DNA of 64,000 nt from Trema orientale (Eukaryota; Streptophyta; Magnoliopsida; Rosales; Cannabaceae): assembly GCA_002914845.1 (NCBI GenBank), contig JXTC01000240.1:353172-417171 (forward strand). The letters run 5' to 3'. Under the pieces are notes generated by a model. It was given only the letters and a program-made list of their open reading frames with translations. It did not search any database and was not told the DNA's origin. The translations under genes and the position numbers were made by a program. This document shows, piece after piece, positions 37,001-48,300 of this stretch (its first letter is position 1; each line of letters begins with the position of its first letter).

Positions 37001-38267
37001 CTATGGAAGCAACAATTAAAATAGTGGTATAGATAATGGTCCACACTTCATTTGTTAATTTTCACTTTTTTTATCAATTCTAGAGATTTTTAATGTTTTC
37101 GTTTTAATCTAATATTTAAGGATGTAATATATGATCTACATAACATAATTGAGTGCAAATGGAATCGGATTTTTTAGTTTTTACGAACCTTTGTTAGTTG
37201 TTTTTTCATTATATATGCTAGTCTTACGTTTGTATTACTCAAATTTCTTTACATATAAATGCAGATCTTTGAATTCCAATAAATTCAATGGTTCAATTCC
37301 AGCTACCATTGGTAATCTTTCCAAACTCGAATGGCTAGATCTAACCGACAATGACATTGAGGGACCTATTCCAGTCTCTAATGAGAGTAGTCCTGGTCTT
37401 GACATGCTACTTGGTTGCAAGCACTTGTACATGCGGACTTTCTTCTTTTTATTATTATTTCTTTATTTTTACTGATTAACTGCTTTTCTTTTATATAATA
37501 TTTCTTAGTTATTCATGTTTTGTCCAATGTCTAAGATTTTGTCCGTTATCAACAGCCATCTTGGAAAAAACAAGCTTACAGGCCCAGTTCCAGATAAGCT
37601 TTTCAGCTCAAATATGAGTTTGCTACATTTGTAAGATTAACAACAATGCCTTCATATTTGTATTTCTACCGCAATACATAGCTGATGAGTCTCTCCTAAA
37701 TTACATTTTAAATTTGTAGGACATGTTTACTAATTCGTAGAACTAAAAAATGAGACATCTCTTCCTAATTTAATTTATTATGTGTGAGACTCACCGACAT
37801 TGTGTTTAAAAATGAGCAACAAAACTGTTAAATGGATAACAAATGTAAACACTTCGTATTTGAATTCGTATTACGTACGGTCAATGAATTAGTATACATT
37901 TATTTTGGATTATCCTAGCTATATAAATTCCATCGAATCGTTTGTATTTTTCTTCAGAAAAGATACAAAATCAAATTCATGTGATGTTGACATTCTAATG
38001 GTGTATATATTCTCATTTAATTGCAGACTTTTGGATGGTAACAAACTAGGTGGCAACATTCCTTCCACACTTGGACTTGTTCTTAGTCTAACGTTTTTGT
38101 GAGTATAAACATGTACAAATACACAACTGAACCAATTTTTTTGCCAGTTATCTTCTCATGATAATCCTAGTAAGAATGGCTTCTCAAGTTTGCTTAACTA
38201 TGTCGTATGTAATCAATAAAATTTGGGAAATAATAGTTTTCAAACCTTACACTCTTTGACAACAATG

Positions 38268-38329
<62 letters not shown>

Positions 38330-41300
38330 GTACTATCTTCTCTTTCTACTCCATAGGTATATATGACTACTTCATTAGCCCATTTGTATGCCTGACATAA
38401 CCTTATGGGAACGCATCACTGACACGATCATGATCTATATCTATATTACAATGACACCTTGACCTTAAAAACACTTGTGTCAACAACCCTGAAATAGATA
38501 ATCATATATCATTATTATTATTATTATCTCCCTTAGTTAAAAAAAGAGTCTACTTTTTACTACAAGATTCTAATTTAATGATGGATTAATTCCTATTAAA
38601 GTAAAATTAATGGTTCAAATGAGAAGAATAACATCCCAGGACTATAATGTTTGACATTATAAACCAGGCGTCACTATGATTTTCCATAATTTTCAATCTT
38701 GTGTAACAGAGTGATGGAGGACACACAACTTCAGGGAGAAATTCCACGACAAATATTCAACCTTCCCAATTTAATGGTTGTGTGAGTATCATTACAAGTA
38801 TACATATCTGATCAAAATGCAATTCTTGCTCTAATATGAAACAGCTTATGTACATTTTACCGTGGAAGAGAATGCTCATGACGTATTATTGTTTCTCCAA
38901 AAAAATGACAGCAAACTTAAGAACAACAAGCTCAGTGATACATTAGATATTGGCAACTCCTACAGAAAAAAGCTGCGGCTCGTCGATTTGCAGACAAATC
39001 TGATCACAGAATTTGACAACAGTGAAGATGTAACCAATGTTCAGATCAAGTAAACCATATACTCTTTGGATTAATATCAAATTCGTGTTACCATATGATC
39101 ACCTGTTGGAGGATGTATTGCTGCTTGATGAACTCTGTTTATTGTTTTTAGCTTGTTGCTAAGCAATGCCAAAGAGCTCCATTATCTTTTTTTTTCCCAT
39201 GTTCTCCTGCAGACTTCAGGGAAATCCTATATGTCAAGAAACTGGAACTACACATAGTTACTGCAGCAACGCCTCGGCTTCCCAACTTAATAGCTCGTAT
39301 ATCACTGAAAGAAACAATTGTTCACCCAGTCCATGCAGTTCAGATCAGACTTCAAGCCCCAACTGTAGATGTGCTTATCCATACAAAGGAACTCTGATCT
39401 TCACAGCTCCTTCCTTCTTTGACTTGGGAAAAACTAGTTGCTTAAAAGACCTTGAGAAATCTCTCATGGAGTTATCTACACTTTCTGTGGATTCTGTATC
39501 TTTGAGTAACCCCACCATGTACCCCAGTGAGTACTTAAAAGTAAGGCTAGACTTATTCCCAAAAGGCCGAGATCGTTTTAAACAAACTGAAATTTCAGAT
39601 ATAAATTATGCTCTTAACTTCAAGGTCGCCATACATTTTAGACCCTTCGATTTTATCGGTGATGTTTACCAGAACTATGCAGGTGATTTTCTAAAAGCAA
39701 ACAAACTTGAACTTTGCAGCTTTTAATCTGATTTTTGAACTCTATACAGCTCTCTTCATGTTTCTTTTAATGTGGATTTAGGCATAGAAGAGCATATAGA
39801 ATCAAAGAAGCCAAGGATTGGCATTTTCATTGGAGCAGCATCCGTGGTTTTCGCCCTTGTACTGTTACTACTTGCAGCAGTGTTTGCCTTCCGCCACAGG
39901 AGAAGAGCAGGAAGAGCCACTAAGCTTGGCAACCCTTCTGGTAAAACAACTTTTTATCTTTCGGTAGAATCAAAACATATATAGATAGATATTGGTTTCT
40001 TAATCACTCTATTTTTGCTGGTAATTTTGTGGATACATCTGTCATCTGAATGCAGGGAGTTGGACTCCTAAATCTAGCAGTGAAAGTATTCCTCAGTTGA
40101 AAGGGGCAAGGTGGTTCTCTGTTCGAGAGCTTAAGAAATACACCAACAATTTTTCAGCAGAGAATGAAATTGGATCTGGGGGTTACGGGAAGGTTACTTT
40201 TAAGCATCTTGTTTTAGTGTACCATTATTAGTTCCATCAAAGAAACATCTTTTAAATTCAATCACTTTCTTCACTTCAGCATTTCCCACCACATCGTGGG
40301 TTTAACTTTTGTCTTCTTGGAGATTTTTGTCTGCAACTTTAGATTATCAACATTCAGAATTCATTTCAAAACTTTGTTAGGCACAGTAACCAAATGTCTT
40401 TGTTTCTCGGAACATTTTCACAGGTTTATCGTGGAACACTTCCGACCAGAGAACTGATTGCAATTAAAAGGGCAAAAAGAGAGACAAAGCAAGGTGGAGC
40501 TGAGTTCAAAACTGAGGTTGAACTTCTTTCAAGGGTCCATCACAAGAATCTTGTCTGCCTTGTGGGATTTTGTATTGAGCAAGGTGAACAAATGTTGATC
40601 TACGAGTATGTCCCAAATGGTAATTTGAAGGACACTCTTTCAGGTATTCCATCTGGTTTTTCAGTCTTCACCCTCCTAATTTTTTAAATGGTAGTGCATT
40701 GTTGAGCCGCAGCTGCCTGTTCCTTCAATAAGCACTATGAATACTTGAGCTTTTGTACATGCATAATTTGCTAAACAAGCCCATAGATAATGAGCATCAT
40801 AACTCCAGAAAAGAAATTTCTAAAAAGAACATGTACTCATTCTTGTCATACTCAAGTTATGGATGCTATCTACAGGAAAGTCCGGAATTAGATTTGATTG
40901 GATGAGAAGACTAAGGGTAGCTCTTGGTACTGCGAGAGGCTTGGCTTATCTTCACGAACTTGTCAACCCTACAATAATACATAGGGACATTAAGTCAACC
41001 AATGTCCTCCTGGATGGTCACTTGAATGCAAAAGTCGCCGATTTTGGTCTATCCAAGCTTATGGGTGACGATGAAAAGGATCATGTCAGCACTCAGGTCA
41101 AAGGGACGATGGTTGGTATTCAACTTTTGAATCCCTTGCACAAACTCAGATGCATTTTTGTTTAAGCATACTGCATTTTATTATACTTTTCAAAAGTCGG
41201 CCAGAAACTCTCTGTTTAATATGTATGCACAACCATCAAAATTTAATGAGTTAGTTCAGACACACTTTACTATAAAAAGCCAGATCATGATTCAGTTAGA

Positions 41301-41880
41301 AAAATTCAGGGAAAGATTCTCACTCTGGGTCTAGAGAAACTCTCCGGACGTTGGAATATAAACTATTTTTCCTAACTGTGGACTTTCTTTATTGGTGTAG
41401 GGTTACTTAGATCCTGAATATTACACGACACAACAACTGACCGAGAAGAGTGATGTCTATAGTTTTGGAGTGTTAATGTTGGAGCTAATTACTGCAAGAA
41501 AACCTATAGAGCGAGGGGTGTATATTGTGAAAGAAGTACGAGAGACTATGGATAAGAGTAAATATTTATACAGCCTCCACACACTTCTTGACCCAGCCAT
41601 TGGTTTGGAAACAAGATTAAATGGTCTGGAAAGGTTTGTGAACCTAGCAATGAGATGTCTTGAAAATGAAAGAGCAAACAGGCCTAGAATGAGTGAAGTG
41701 GTGAAAGAGATTGAGAGCATTATGCATGTTGCTGGTTTAAACCCCAGTGAAGATTCAACATCTATTTCTGCAAGCTATGAGGAATCAATTAAGGCAAGCT
41801 CCTTCACTCCTTACAGTGAAGAATCATTTGAACAGAGTAGCATTCTTCCACCTCCAACTATAGAGTCTCACTCTCACTGA
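31036..41880 (+). CDS. RLK2: LRR-VIII-1 receptor-like kinase (HPCA1-like), 16 exons, three LRR exons short
   Basis: Paralogue of RLK1. Exons: 31036-31117, 33838-33952, 34046-34117, 34569-34643, 34738-34809, 37265-37426, 37556-37630, 38027-38098, 38710-38781, 38912-39049, 39213-39682, 39782-39940, 40056-40192, 40424-40643, 40876-41111, 41401-41880; open for 878 aa. Signal peptide [14 protein letters not shown], cap [11 protein letters not shown], LRRs, four-Cys cluster (C348, C353, C363, C365), transmembrane segment (exon 12), kinase with K582, HRD D678 and DFG D696. Introns 1 (2.7 kb) and 5 (2.5 kb) are much longer than in the paralogues; intron 5 contains a hAT-type element. Two LRR exons are absent and a third is decayed (about 38229-38266); splicing exon 8 directly to 38710 keeps the frame. 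A likely functional but LRR-shortened receptor; expression cannot be judged. Confidence 0.88.
32710..33370 (-). mobile_element. Possible LINE-derived or retroposed insertion in RLK2 intron 1
   Basis: On the - strand the segment starts with aaaaaccctagcttc followed by a pyrimidine-rich leader with gccgac and cttcctcctcccc-like stretches. It ends with ttttattaataatattccct and an A-run (about 32722-32731), like a plant LINE 3' end or a retroposed transcript. I found no reverse-transcriptase coding sequence and no convincing target duplication, so it would be an internally deleted copy at best. Confidence 0.35.
34904..36174. mobile_element. hAT-type non-autonomous transposon in RLK2 intron 5
   Basis: Ends tagagatattaac on the left and ttaacactacta on the right (inverted: tagtagtgttaa), matching the TAG..TTAA pattern of hAT termini. 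It is flanked by tctgtgaa (34896-34903) and tctgtgat (36175-36182), an 8-bp target duplication with one mismatch. Both flanks inside carry decayed inverted blocks of cgtgcc/gcacg motifs. There is no transposase. It accounts for half of the enlarged intron. Confidence 0.75.
38229..38266 (+). pseudogene. Decayed LRR exon in RLK2
   Basis: The segment aataatagttttcaaa..acactctttgacaacaat|gtaa aligns with the middle and end of the 75-nt exon 9 of RLK1 and exon 11 of RLK3 (NNSF..SLTT). About 33 bp in the middle are gone and there is no usable acceptor AG in front. Using the nearest AG would give a stop in the resulting frame. It is therefore a dead exon, skipped in the model. Confidence 0.75.
38272..38327. 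repeat. (CT)n microsatellite, about 56 bp
   Basis: A perfect CT run begins a few bases after the dead exon's former splice donor. RLK1 and RLK3 have no such run at the equivalent place. Confidence 0.95.
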
Positions 41881-42737
41881 GAATTGTTTTGGAAATCAAA
41901 ATGTTCAACTTCGTAGCAGTTGGTTTGCTCTTTGTCTGTAGCAGTTATCAGTAAGATACTGTTTTTGCTCCATTTTCTGTTGAGTGTAGTGGTGTACGTA
42001 TCATATAAACCATGCTAGAAGCATTATACACATGAGTTTTGGAAGGAAAGTTCTTAAAATTTGGTGGAAGGATATATCCTACGTGAGAATTATCATCATG
42101 GTAACTCTTTAGCATTGCGCTTTCATTTATCGAGTTATTTCAGGTTCCCGTGGTACATTTTTGAGGACATTAGTACAATATTAGCAGATAAGGCACACAG
42201 CCGAAAGGATCAGAGGACATATAATGATATAAGTACCATTTTTGACGGATCATTCCCTACGAAACACTTGGATACAAGTGTAAAATTATGCCTGCTTGAA
42301 GAAGTCTCTGTATATAATACCAAATTAAGTTTAAAGAAGAACTAAATTTAGATTCCAATGCACACAAGAAATGAAAAATAAAAAAAAATTAAAAAAAAGG
42401 TAAAAAACCAAAGGATTCCCGAGCAAGAAATATGTGACCCAAAAAATTTCAATTTGCTGCAGGTCATCTCATCTCTCATGCTAAATAAAAGGTGAAATTT
42501 CCAAACAATTCGACTCAAATTGGACTGAGTGACATTCGGTGCAAAATAAATAACTCCATCACGACGGAGCAATAGTCAGATGCCAATAACAAGCATGGCA
42601 TATCCTAACATGTCAAGTAATGTTGTAGACTTACATCATGCAGACTCACATCTGACTTCAGGTAAGAGGTAACAAAAGCAAGTTCTAAAATGGTAGAAGA
42701 AAACTCTACAACTTACAATTCCAGGGCAATATAAACG
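41881..42737. other. Convergent 3' region between RLK2 and the DNA glycosylase
   Basis: Holds the 3' flanks of both genes. Nothing else is recognisable; the 94-codon open frame at 42061-42345 shows no domain and no likeness to known families. Confidence 0.5.
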
Positions 42738-44660
42738 TCAGCCTGTTTTCTTCCTTTTATTCTGCTTTCTTGGGTTAGTTCTCATATTAGAAGCAGTAAT
42801 AAGTTTATAAGCAGAACAAGGCATTTCGCTAAGCTTGCCAAACCTTTTCTCGTAGAAGCTCCACATCTCTGACCTGATGGATCACATATTTGAAAACAGA
42901 ACACGAAAAGTAGTTTAACAGAAATTCACACTCAAAAAAAAGCCAGGAAATGTGATAATTAAAATCACTGGGTACAAGTGTTAGGGAATCAGTTCCATAC
43001 CAATACGCCAAGAACTGAAATGGAGCGTACTTAGCATAAATTTTTTGAACATCTGTCTCCATTGTTCGAATGGTGGATTCTCTGGCATGAACCTGCATTA
43101 GATATGGATGTTTACCACACTTTAAACTACAGAATTTGACTATCTAGTATGGCTTCTCGTTCAGATATCCATCAAATATGCATGAAAATTCATTGCCAGG
43201 AAAAAGAAGAAGAAAATCTAAAGAATAATACGAAGGCAAAACCTGTTTTAAATGTCTGATCGTTTCAGAGTCAGTTGGAATTACATGGTAATATCCCATG
43301 CAAATGAGCACATTGGCACACGTAAAAGGACCAAACCCATCAATTCGTCTTAGCTTCTCAGCCAACTTACTGTAGCTGCTCAAGCTTCTTTCCATGCAAG
43401 TTTCTTCCAATTGTCTTAGTTGGATCCTGCCCTCTACAATGCCCTGAGCCAGCCTCACTATCCGACCTGCTCTGTACCCAAGTTTACAGCGCTTTGCCAG
43501 GAAATTCTCGTCAAGTTTCGCAAGTTCTGTCGGAGTAGGGAAATTCCCAATCCTATCAAAACCGGTGTCTCTTGATAACTGAGGATCACAGAGCAAATCC
43601 AAATCAGCACTACACAGTTGTTCACACAAACCGTTGTCCTTAGGAACTGAGAGCAAGCTCGAGGGGCTCAAGTCCTGGGACGTGAGTTGGACTTCGACCA
43701 TGGATATGTTATTGGAATGTGGTTCTAACTCTGCTTTGGTCTCTACAGTAAACTGGGCAGCCAAACATTTAGAGGCTTTCGAATTTCTAAGCTTTTTCTT
43801 GGGTTCTACTTCTCTTCCTGCAGGTGTTTTTGGCGTGAAATCCTGAGCCTTACCGGCTAGTAGAGACTTCAGTCGCAGTTCCAGCTGGAGATCACAAAGC
43901 GCTTCAGCCATGGATAGAGTCCTCGGCCACCTACCCATTATTGGAGTATATCATCAAACCATTTATCAACTAAACAGAGCTACAAAGAGAGTAACCAGAA
44001 TCTATAAAAAGAACATAGCTCCAGCTTTGACATTACGTCGAACAGATAGTGGGCATAAACATACTGGCAATTACAGAGAAGCATACACTTCACCATGTCC
44101 TCAAACAAAGTAGGAGACCGAAAAACTCTTCCGACAACTGACCCTTCTTCTTCTTCCTCGCCATATAACTCGCGGAACTCCCTAGCGACTCTGTCGTCGT
44201 ACTCCGACAAGCGCAGCATTCTCGACACCTGTGCCTGCGAAACGACACAAAAGGATCGAAAACGACACAAACGACGACCGACCCAGATTAAAACCAAACT
44301 CAAAAAGCTCTGCTTACGACGTACGAGTAAAGCTTCTTCGTTCTCCAGAGTCAGCGAGCGGGTCCCGGCGTGGACGCGGAGATGGAGACACCGAGGGCGG
44401 TCTTGGGGTTGGGAAACGCAGACCATCACCGAGTCGGAATCGGAAGTGGGAAAGAGGGTCAGCTGCAGAGGGCGAAAGAGGGTCTTGGAAAGTGGGTCCC
44501 ACCTGTTCGGGGCCATCATGAAGAGACCGTGGCTGCAAACGACACTCTCCAGGTCGAAACTCTCGGCGGTATCCCCAAGTGGTAACTCTAACGACACCCA
44601 CTCCTGTCGTTGCCTGTCACTTTCACCGTAGCATCTTCTCTCCTCCTCCTTCACCTCCAT
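42738..44660 (-). CDS. HhH-GPD-type DNA glycosylase
   Basis: Four exons read on the - strand: 44065-44660, 43243-43930, 43001-43092, 42738-42873. The start is ATG at 44660 (MEVKEEERRCYGES); the frame is open upstream but without ATG. The N-terminal region (FDLESVVCSHGLFMMAPNRW) is of a plant-specific glycosylase type; then comes FEDMVKCMLLCNCQW spanning the first splice, then the HhH-GPD fold: GNFPTPTELAKL, KLGYRAGRIVRLAQG, the hairpin LRRIDGFGPFTCANVLICMG and the GPD loop IPTDSET with the catalytic Asp. The lysine used by bifunctional glycosylases/AP lyases (GxGxKTA) is Thr here, so monofunctional base removal is expected. Likely nuclear base-excision repair; the substrate cannot be named. 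The Lys/Arg-rich C-terminus (PRKQNKRKK) could be a nuclear localisation signal. The start lies 716 bp from the divergent RLK3 start. Confidence 0.85.
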
Positions 44661-45376
44661 TTTTTGTTTTTTAGTCAAGCTTCATTTCCAATGTTTTATA
44701 CCATTATTCATTCATAGTTTGTCACTTTATGCAATCACATCACATTTATTTTTTTCTTTTTAAGTATTATAATATTGAATATTCTCTGTGTCTGTCTCTG
44801 ACTGTATAGGGATATAAGAGCTGTTACCGTGTTGTGCATTGGTAGCATTTGAGTATTACAAGAAATAAGAAAGACCCTTTTGTATTTGTCCGTTTGGAAA
44901 CCTTCAAAATCCTTTACGTGCGGGTAGGTGTACATATAGATCATAATGGTGGAGCAAAATCCTAGTTATAAGAAACAAAAATGACATAATGAGAGTTTGG
45001 TAGATAAGAAAGGCCTCCAAAGCCTATTAAGTTAACCTGCCGTCTAAGTTGTTCCTTTGGAAGGTTTGTACCGGCTCAGTCTTTACCTGGAACAACAATT
45101 GGAGAAGGGGGAAAAAGAAAAAAAAAAAATTAAAGTCGTATTATTCAAGCTAAATTCTCAAAGTTTGATCCTTTCCATGCATGGTGGTTAGTAATTTGTA
45201 TTGTGATTTTACATGAATTAACAAGCTCCATTCAAGTACTTTTGATATTTATCTCACTTTTCATTTTAACTTTACTTTAGTCTTGGATTCTTTTCTCTAA
45301 TATTTTTAGGATCGTTGTATGATGTTTGGCTGTTCCCAAAATTGTGAGGATTTGAAGGCTTTATATGTTTCGAACA
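44661..45376. promoter_or_regulatory. Shared divergent promoter region, glycosylase / RLK3
   Basis: A 716-bp space between two divergent start codons. It must hold both promoters unless one lies in a distant segment. AT-rich; I see no specific motif I would name. A poly(A) run is at about 45118-45129. Confidence 0.5.
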
Positions 45377-48300
45377 ATGGTTCAAAGAGCTCTGGTGTTT
45401 TTGCTGCTTGCTTTTATCCAATCATTACTTGTAGCAGGAGAAACTGACAGTCAAGATTGTAAGTTCTGTTCAAATATGAGTATAAGCACAAGATTTTCCA
45501 TGTTGGGTTAGTTAGCTCTTTTGTTTTGTATATATTCATGATAGATAGATGTTTTCTGTGTTTATTATTCAGCGTTCTTAGTACCTCGTGGTTTTTGGTT
45601 CCAGAAAAGGCCAACGTATACTAGTTTAACAATCATTTTCCCTCTATAAAAAAAAATTGTAACATTATTCTCAATCTCTATGTTTAGCCGTTGGAAAAAT
45701 AATTGCTGTAGTTCGGTGCAATGATGATTGAAAACCGTTCGTTCAGAATGTTACTGAATTAAAGGGCTAAAGCTCGCCATAGTCTTTCACTATCTTGAAG
45801 ATCTTTCACATGTTCTTATGGAAGGAAAAGGATGTTTAGTTTAGTGGTAAATCATATATCTATTTCTTAATTCATGTCGTATATGCAGATAATGCATTGA
45901 TGTCTCTCATGAGAAGGTGGGATAAATTATCATTCGATTGGGAGGGTCAAGATCCTTGTGGAGAAAATTGGGAAGGAATTTGGTGTTCTGGTTCTCGTGT
46001 GACTGAGATGTAAGTATTGGCATGCTTGATTGATAAGTTTCTTGTAGTCAATTCTTTGACACTAATAGAACTTTGTTTTTGTTTCAGAATACTACCAAGT
46101 ATGAATTTGGCAGGTAGTATATCTGACAATATCCAGCAACTATCTGAGTTACGGACTCTGTAAGTGTTTTATTTGTACTTGGTCTTTTCTACTTTCAGAT
46201 CTCACAAATTATTAGTAACTTATTTTTTTCTGAATTAAAAAAACCATGGAAAATTAATGTTCCATGTCTGATTTCTATGAGATATATGCATCTCATAAAA
46301 CATGTCAGTGGGGTTATTACGAGATTACTGATTCTCTTTTTACTTTCTTTTTTTCCACGCATTGGATTGTTACTTGTTTGCTTGATCTTTATTCGGTATC
46401 ATTCCTGACTACGTGTTTCTTCCCATAGGGACCTTTCTTACAATAAGGACCTAGGAGGAATGCTTCCATCATCAATTGGGAATTTAAAGAAATTAGAAAA
46501 CTTGTAAGAAATTGAATTCAAATTGTTGAAACTCAACACGGGTGGTTAAGAAGAATCCTCCTAACTAGCTTCTTGCTTCTTACTTGCATGCCAGAGCTCT
46601 CATTGGTTGCAGTTTTTATGGTCCTATTCCAGACTCAATAGGAAATCTACAGCAGCTCACTTTTCTGTAAGGATTTTCACTTTGGAATTCTTCTAATGTG
46701 GTACTGCTTTTAACAATTATGTCCAATTCCTTTTGCATTTATTATTTCTAATTCACTTCCTAATTTTGTTGCTTTCAATTGTAGTTCTTTGAATTCTAAT
46801 AACTTCAGTGGACGGATTCCAAACTCAATTGGTTACCTATCCAATCTTCATTGGCTAGATTTATCCGAAAACCAGCTTGAAGGATCCATCCCAGTCTCTA
46901 ATGGAACTATACCTAGTCTTGATATGCTAGTTGGTGCAAAGCATTTGTATGTCAATTATTTTTGTTGATTTTAAGCTTGATAACTTATCCTTTCTTACTG
47001 TGACTTTTTGTTATCAAAAATCAATTACCATCTACAGCCATCTTGGGAACAATAAACTCTCCGGCAACATTCCATCTCAGCTTTTCAGCTCAAACATGAC
47101 TCTGCTACATTTGTAAGTATTTGTTTATTTATTTATTTTTTTTAACTTCCTATTTTCTAGGAATATAACTTGAACGATGGGAGATGATCTGTGCATGACT
47201 TGCTTATCCATATGGTAGGTCTAGTAAATAAAAGTAGCAAGAGTGTTAAATTGCATAGTTTAAAAATTTATTTCTATGTCTATCATAATTCCTAAGTTAC
47301 GGGAGTGCATATCATAGTTAGCAGTAGTGCCTCAAATCGAAGAAGTAAAATTAAATTAAAGAATTAAAGATTGAGCAGGAGGTAGCACATCAAGTTGTCA
47401 GTTTACGGAAGCAATGCCAATCTAAATATTCATGCGTTTTTCTTGCCACTTCCCAGGCTTTTGGACAGCAACAAACTAGTCGGTAAAATTCCTGATACCA
47501 TTGGACTTGTTCAAACTCTGGTGGTGTTGTGAGTATCTACTCATATTAGCTAAGACTCAAAAGTGATTTCATACTAGATGTTATCTGGAATTGAGTTATT
47601 GTGGAAATTTTGTATTTTACATCTAATCTTGTCTGCAGGCGCCTTGATAGAAACATATTAATCGGGGCATTGCCGTCGAACATCACCAATCTTACAAATG
47701 TCAATGAGCTGTAAGTATATAAAGGCGATGTTCCAAATAAGCTTTAGCTTATTTTAGGAGTGTTAATTATAATCTTGCATGCAAAGTTGTCAATTTCTAA
47801 AGCTTTCGGTGTCTGATTTCTTCAGGTTGTTGTCTAACAATAAACTGTCTGGTCCTGTGCCCAACCTCACCAGCATGAACTTCCTTACTTATGTGTAAGT
47901 ACTGACAAAATGAATAAATTAATTACTCAGGTATTGCTAGGTTAAGTGGAGAATTTAGAAGAACTAATTCCAAAAGAAATGCTATCTATCACAGCCAATC
48001 ATAACATATCCACTATATATTTTTTTTTTTGTTGAAATAATTATCAGGGATATAAGCAATAACAGTTTTGATGCATCAGCTTTTCCAACATGGTTTTCAA
48101 CGTTACAGTCTTTGACAACAATGTAAGTCTTCCATGCTCCCTGTCCATCATCCTCCTATTCCAACATCTACTTGTTTGTCCAAACCTTGGATGATTTGCT
48201 GAGCTTGATGAAGGAGTTTATAGTCCAATAGTCATTGGTTGGTATTTGATATGCTTGACAGAAAGATGGAAAACACACAACTTCAAGGGCCAGTCCCTGC

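Noticed and set aside
42061-42345. 94-codon open frame after RLK2
   Set aside because: No domain, no splice context, and it lies in the 3' flank of two converging genes.
44095-44631. Long + strand open frames opposite the first glycosylase exon
   Set aside because: They are antisense to a GC-rich exon that has clear domain matches; the + strand products are Arg/Ser-rich with no family signature.
45365-45376. Upstream ATG of RLK3 (45365) as start
   Set aside because: Possible, but the ATG at 45377 has a better context (A at -3, G at +4) and gives a first exon of the same length as in RLK2; the upstream ATG remains an alternative.
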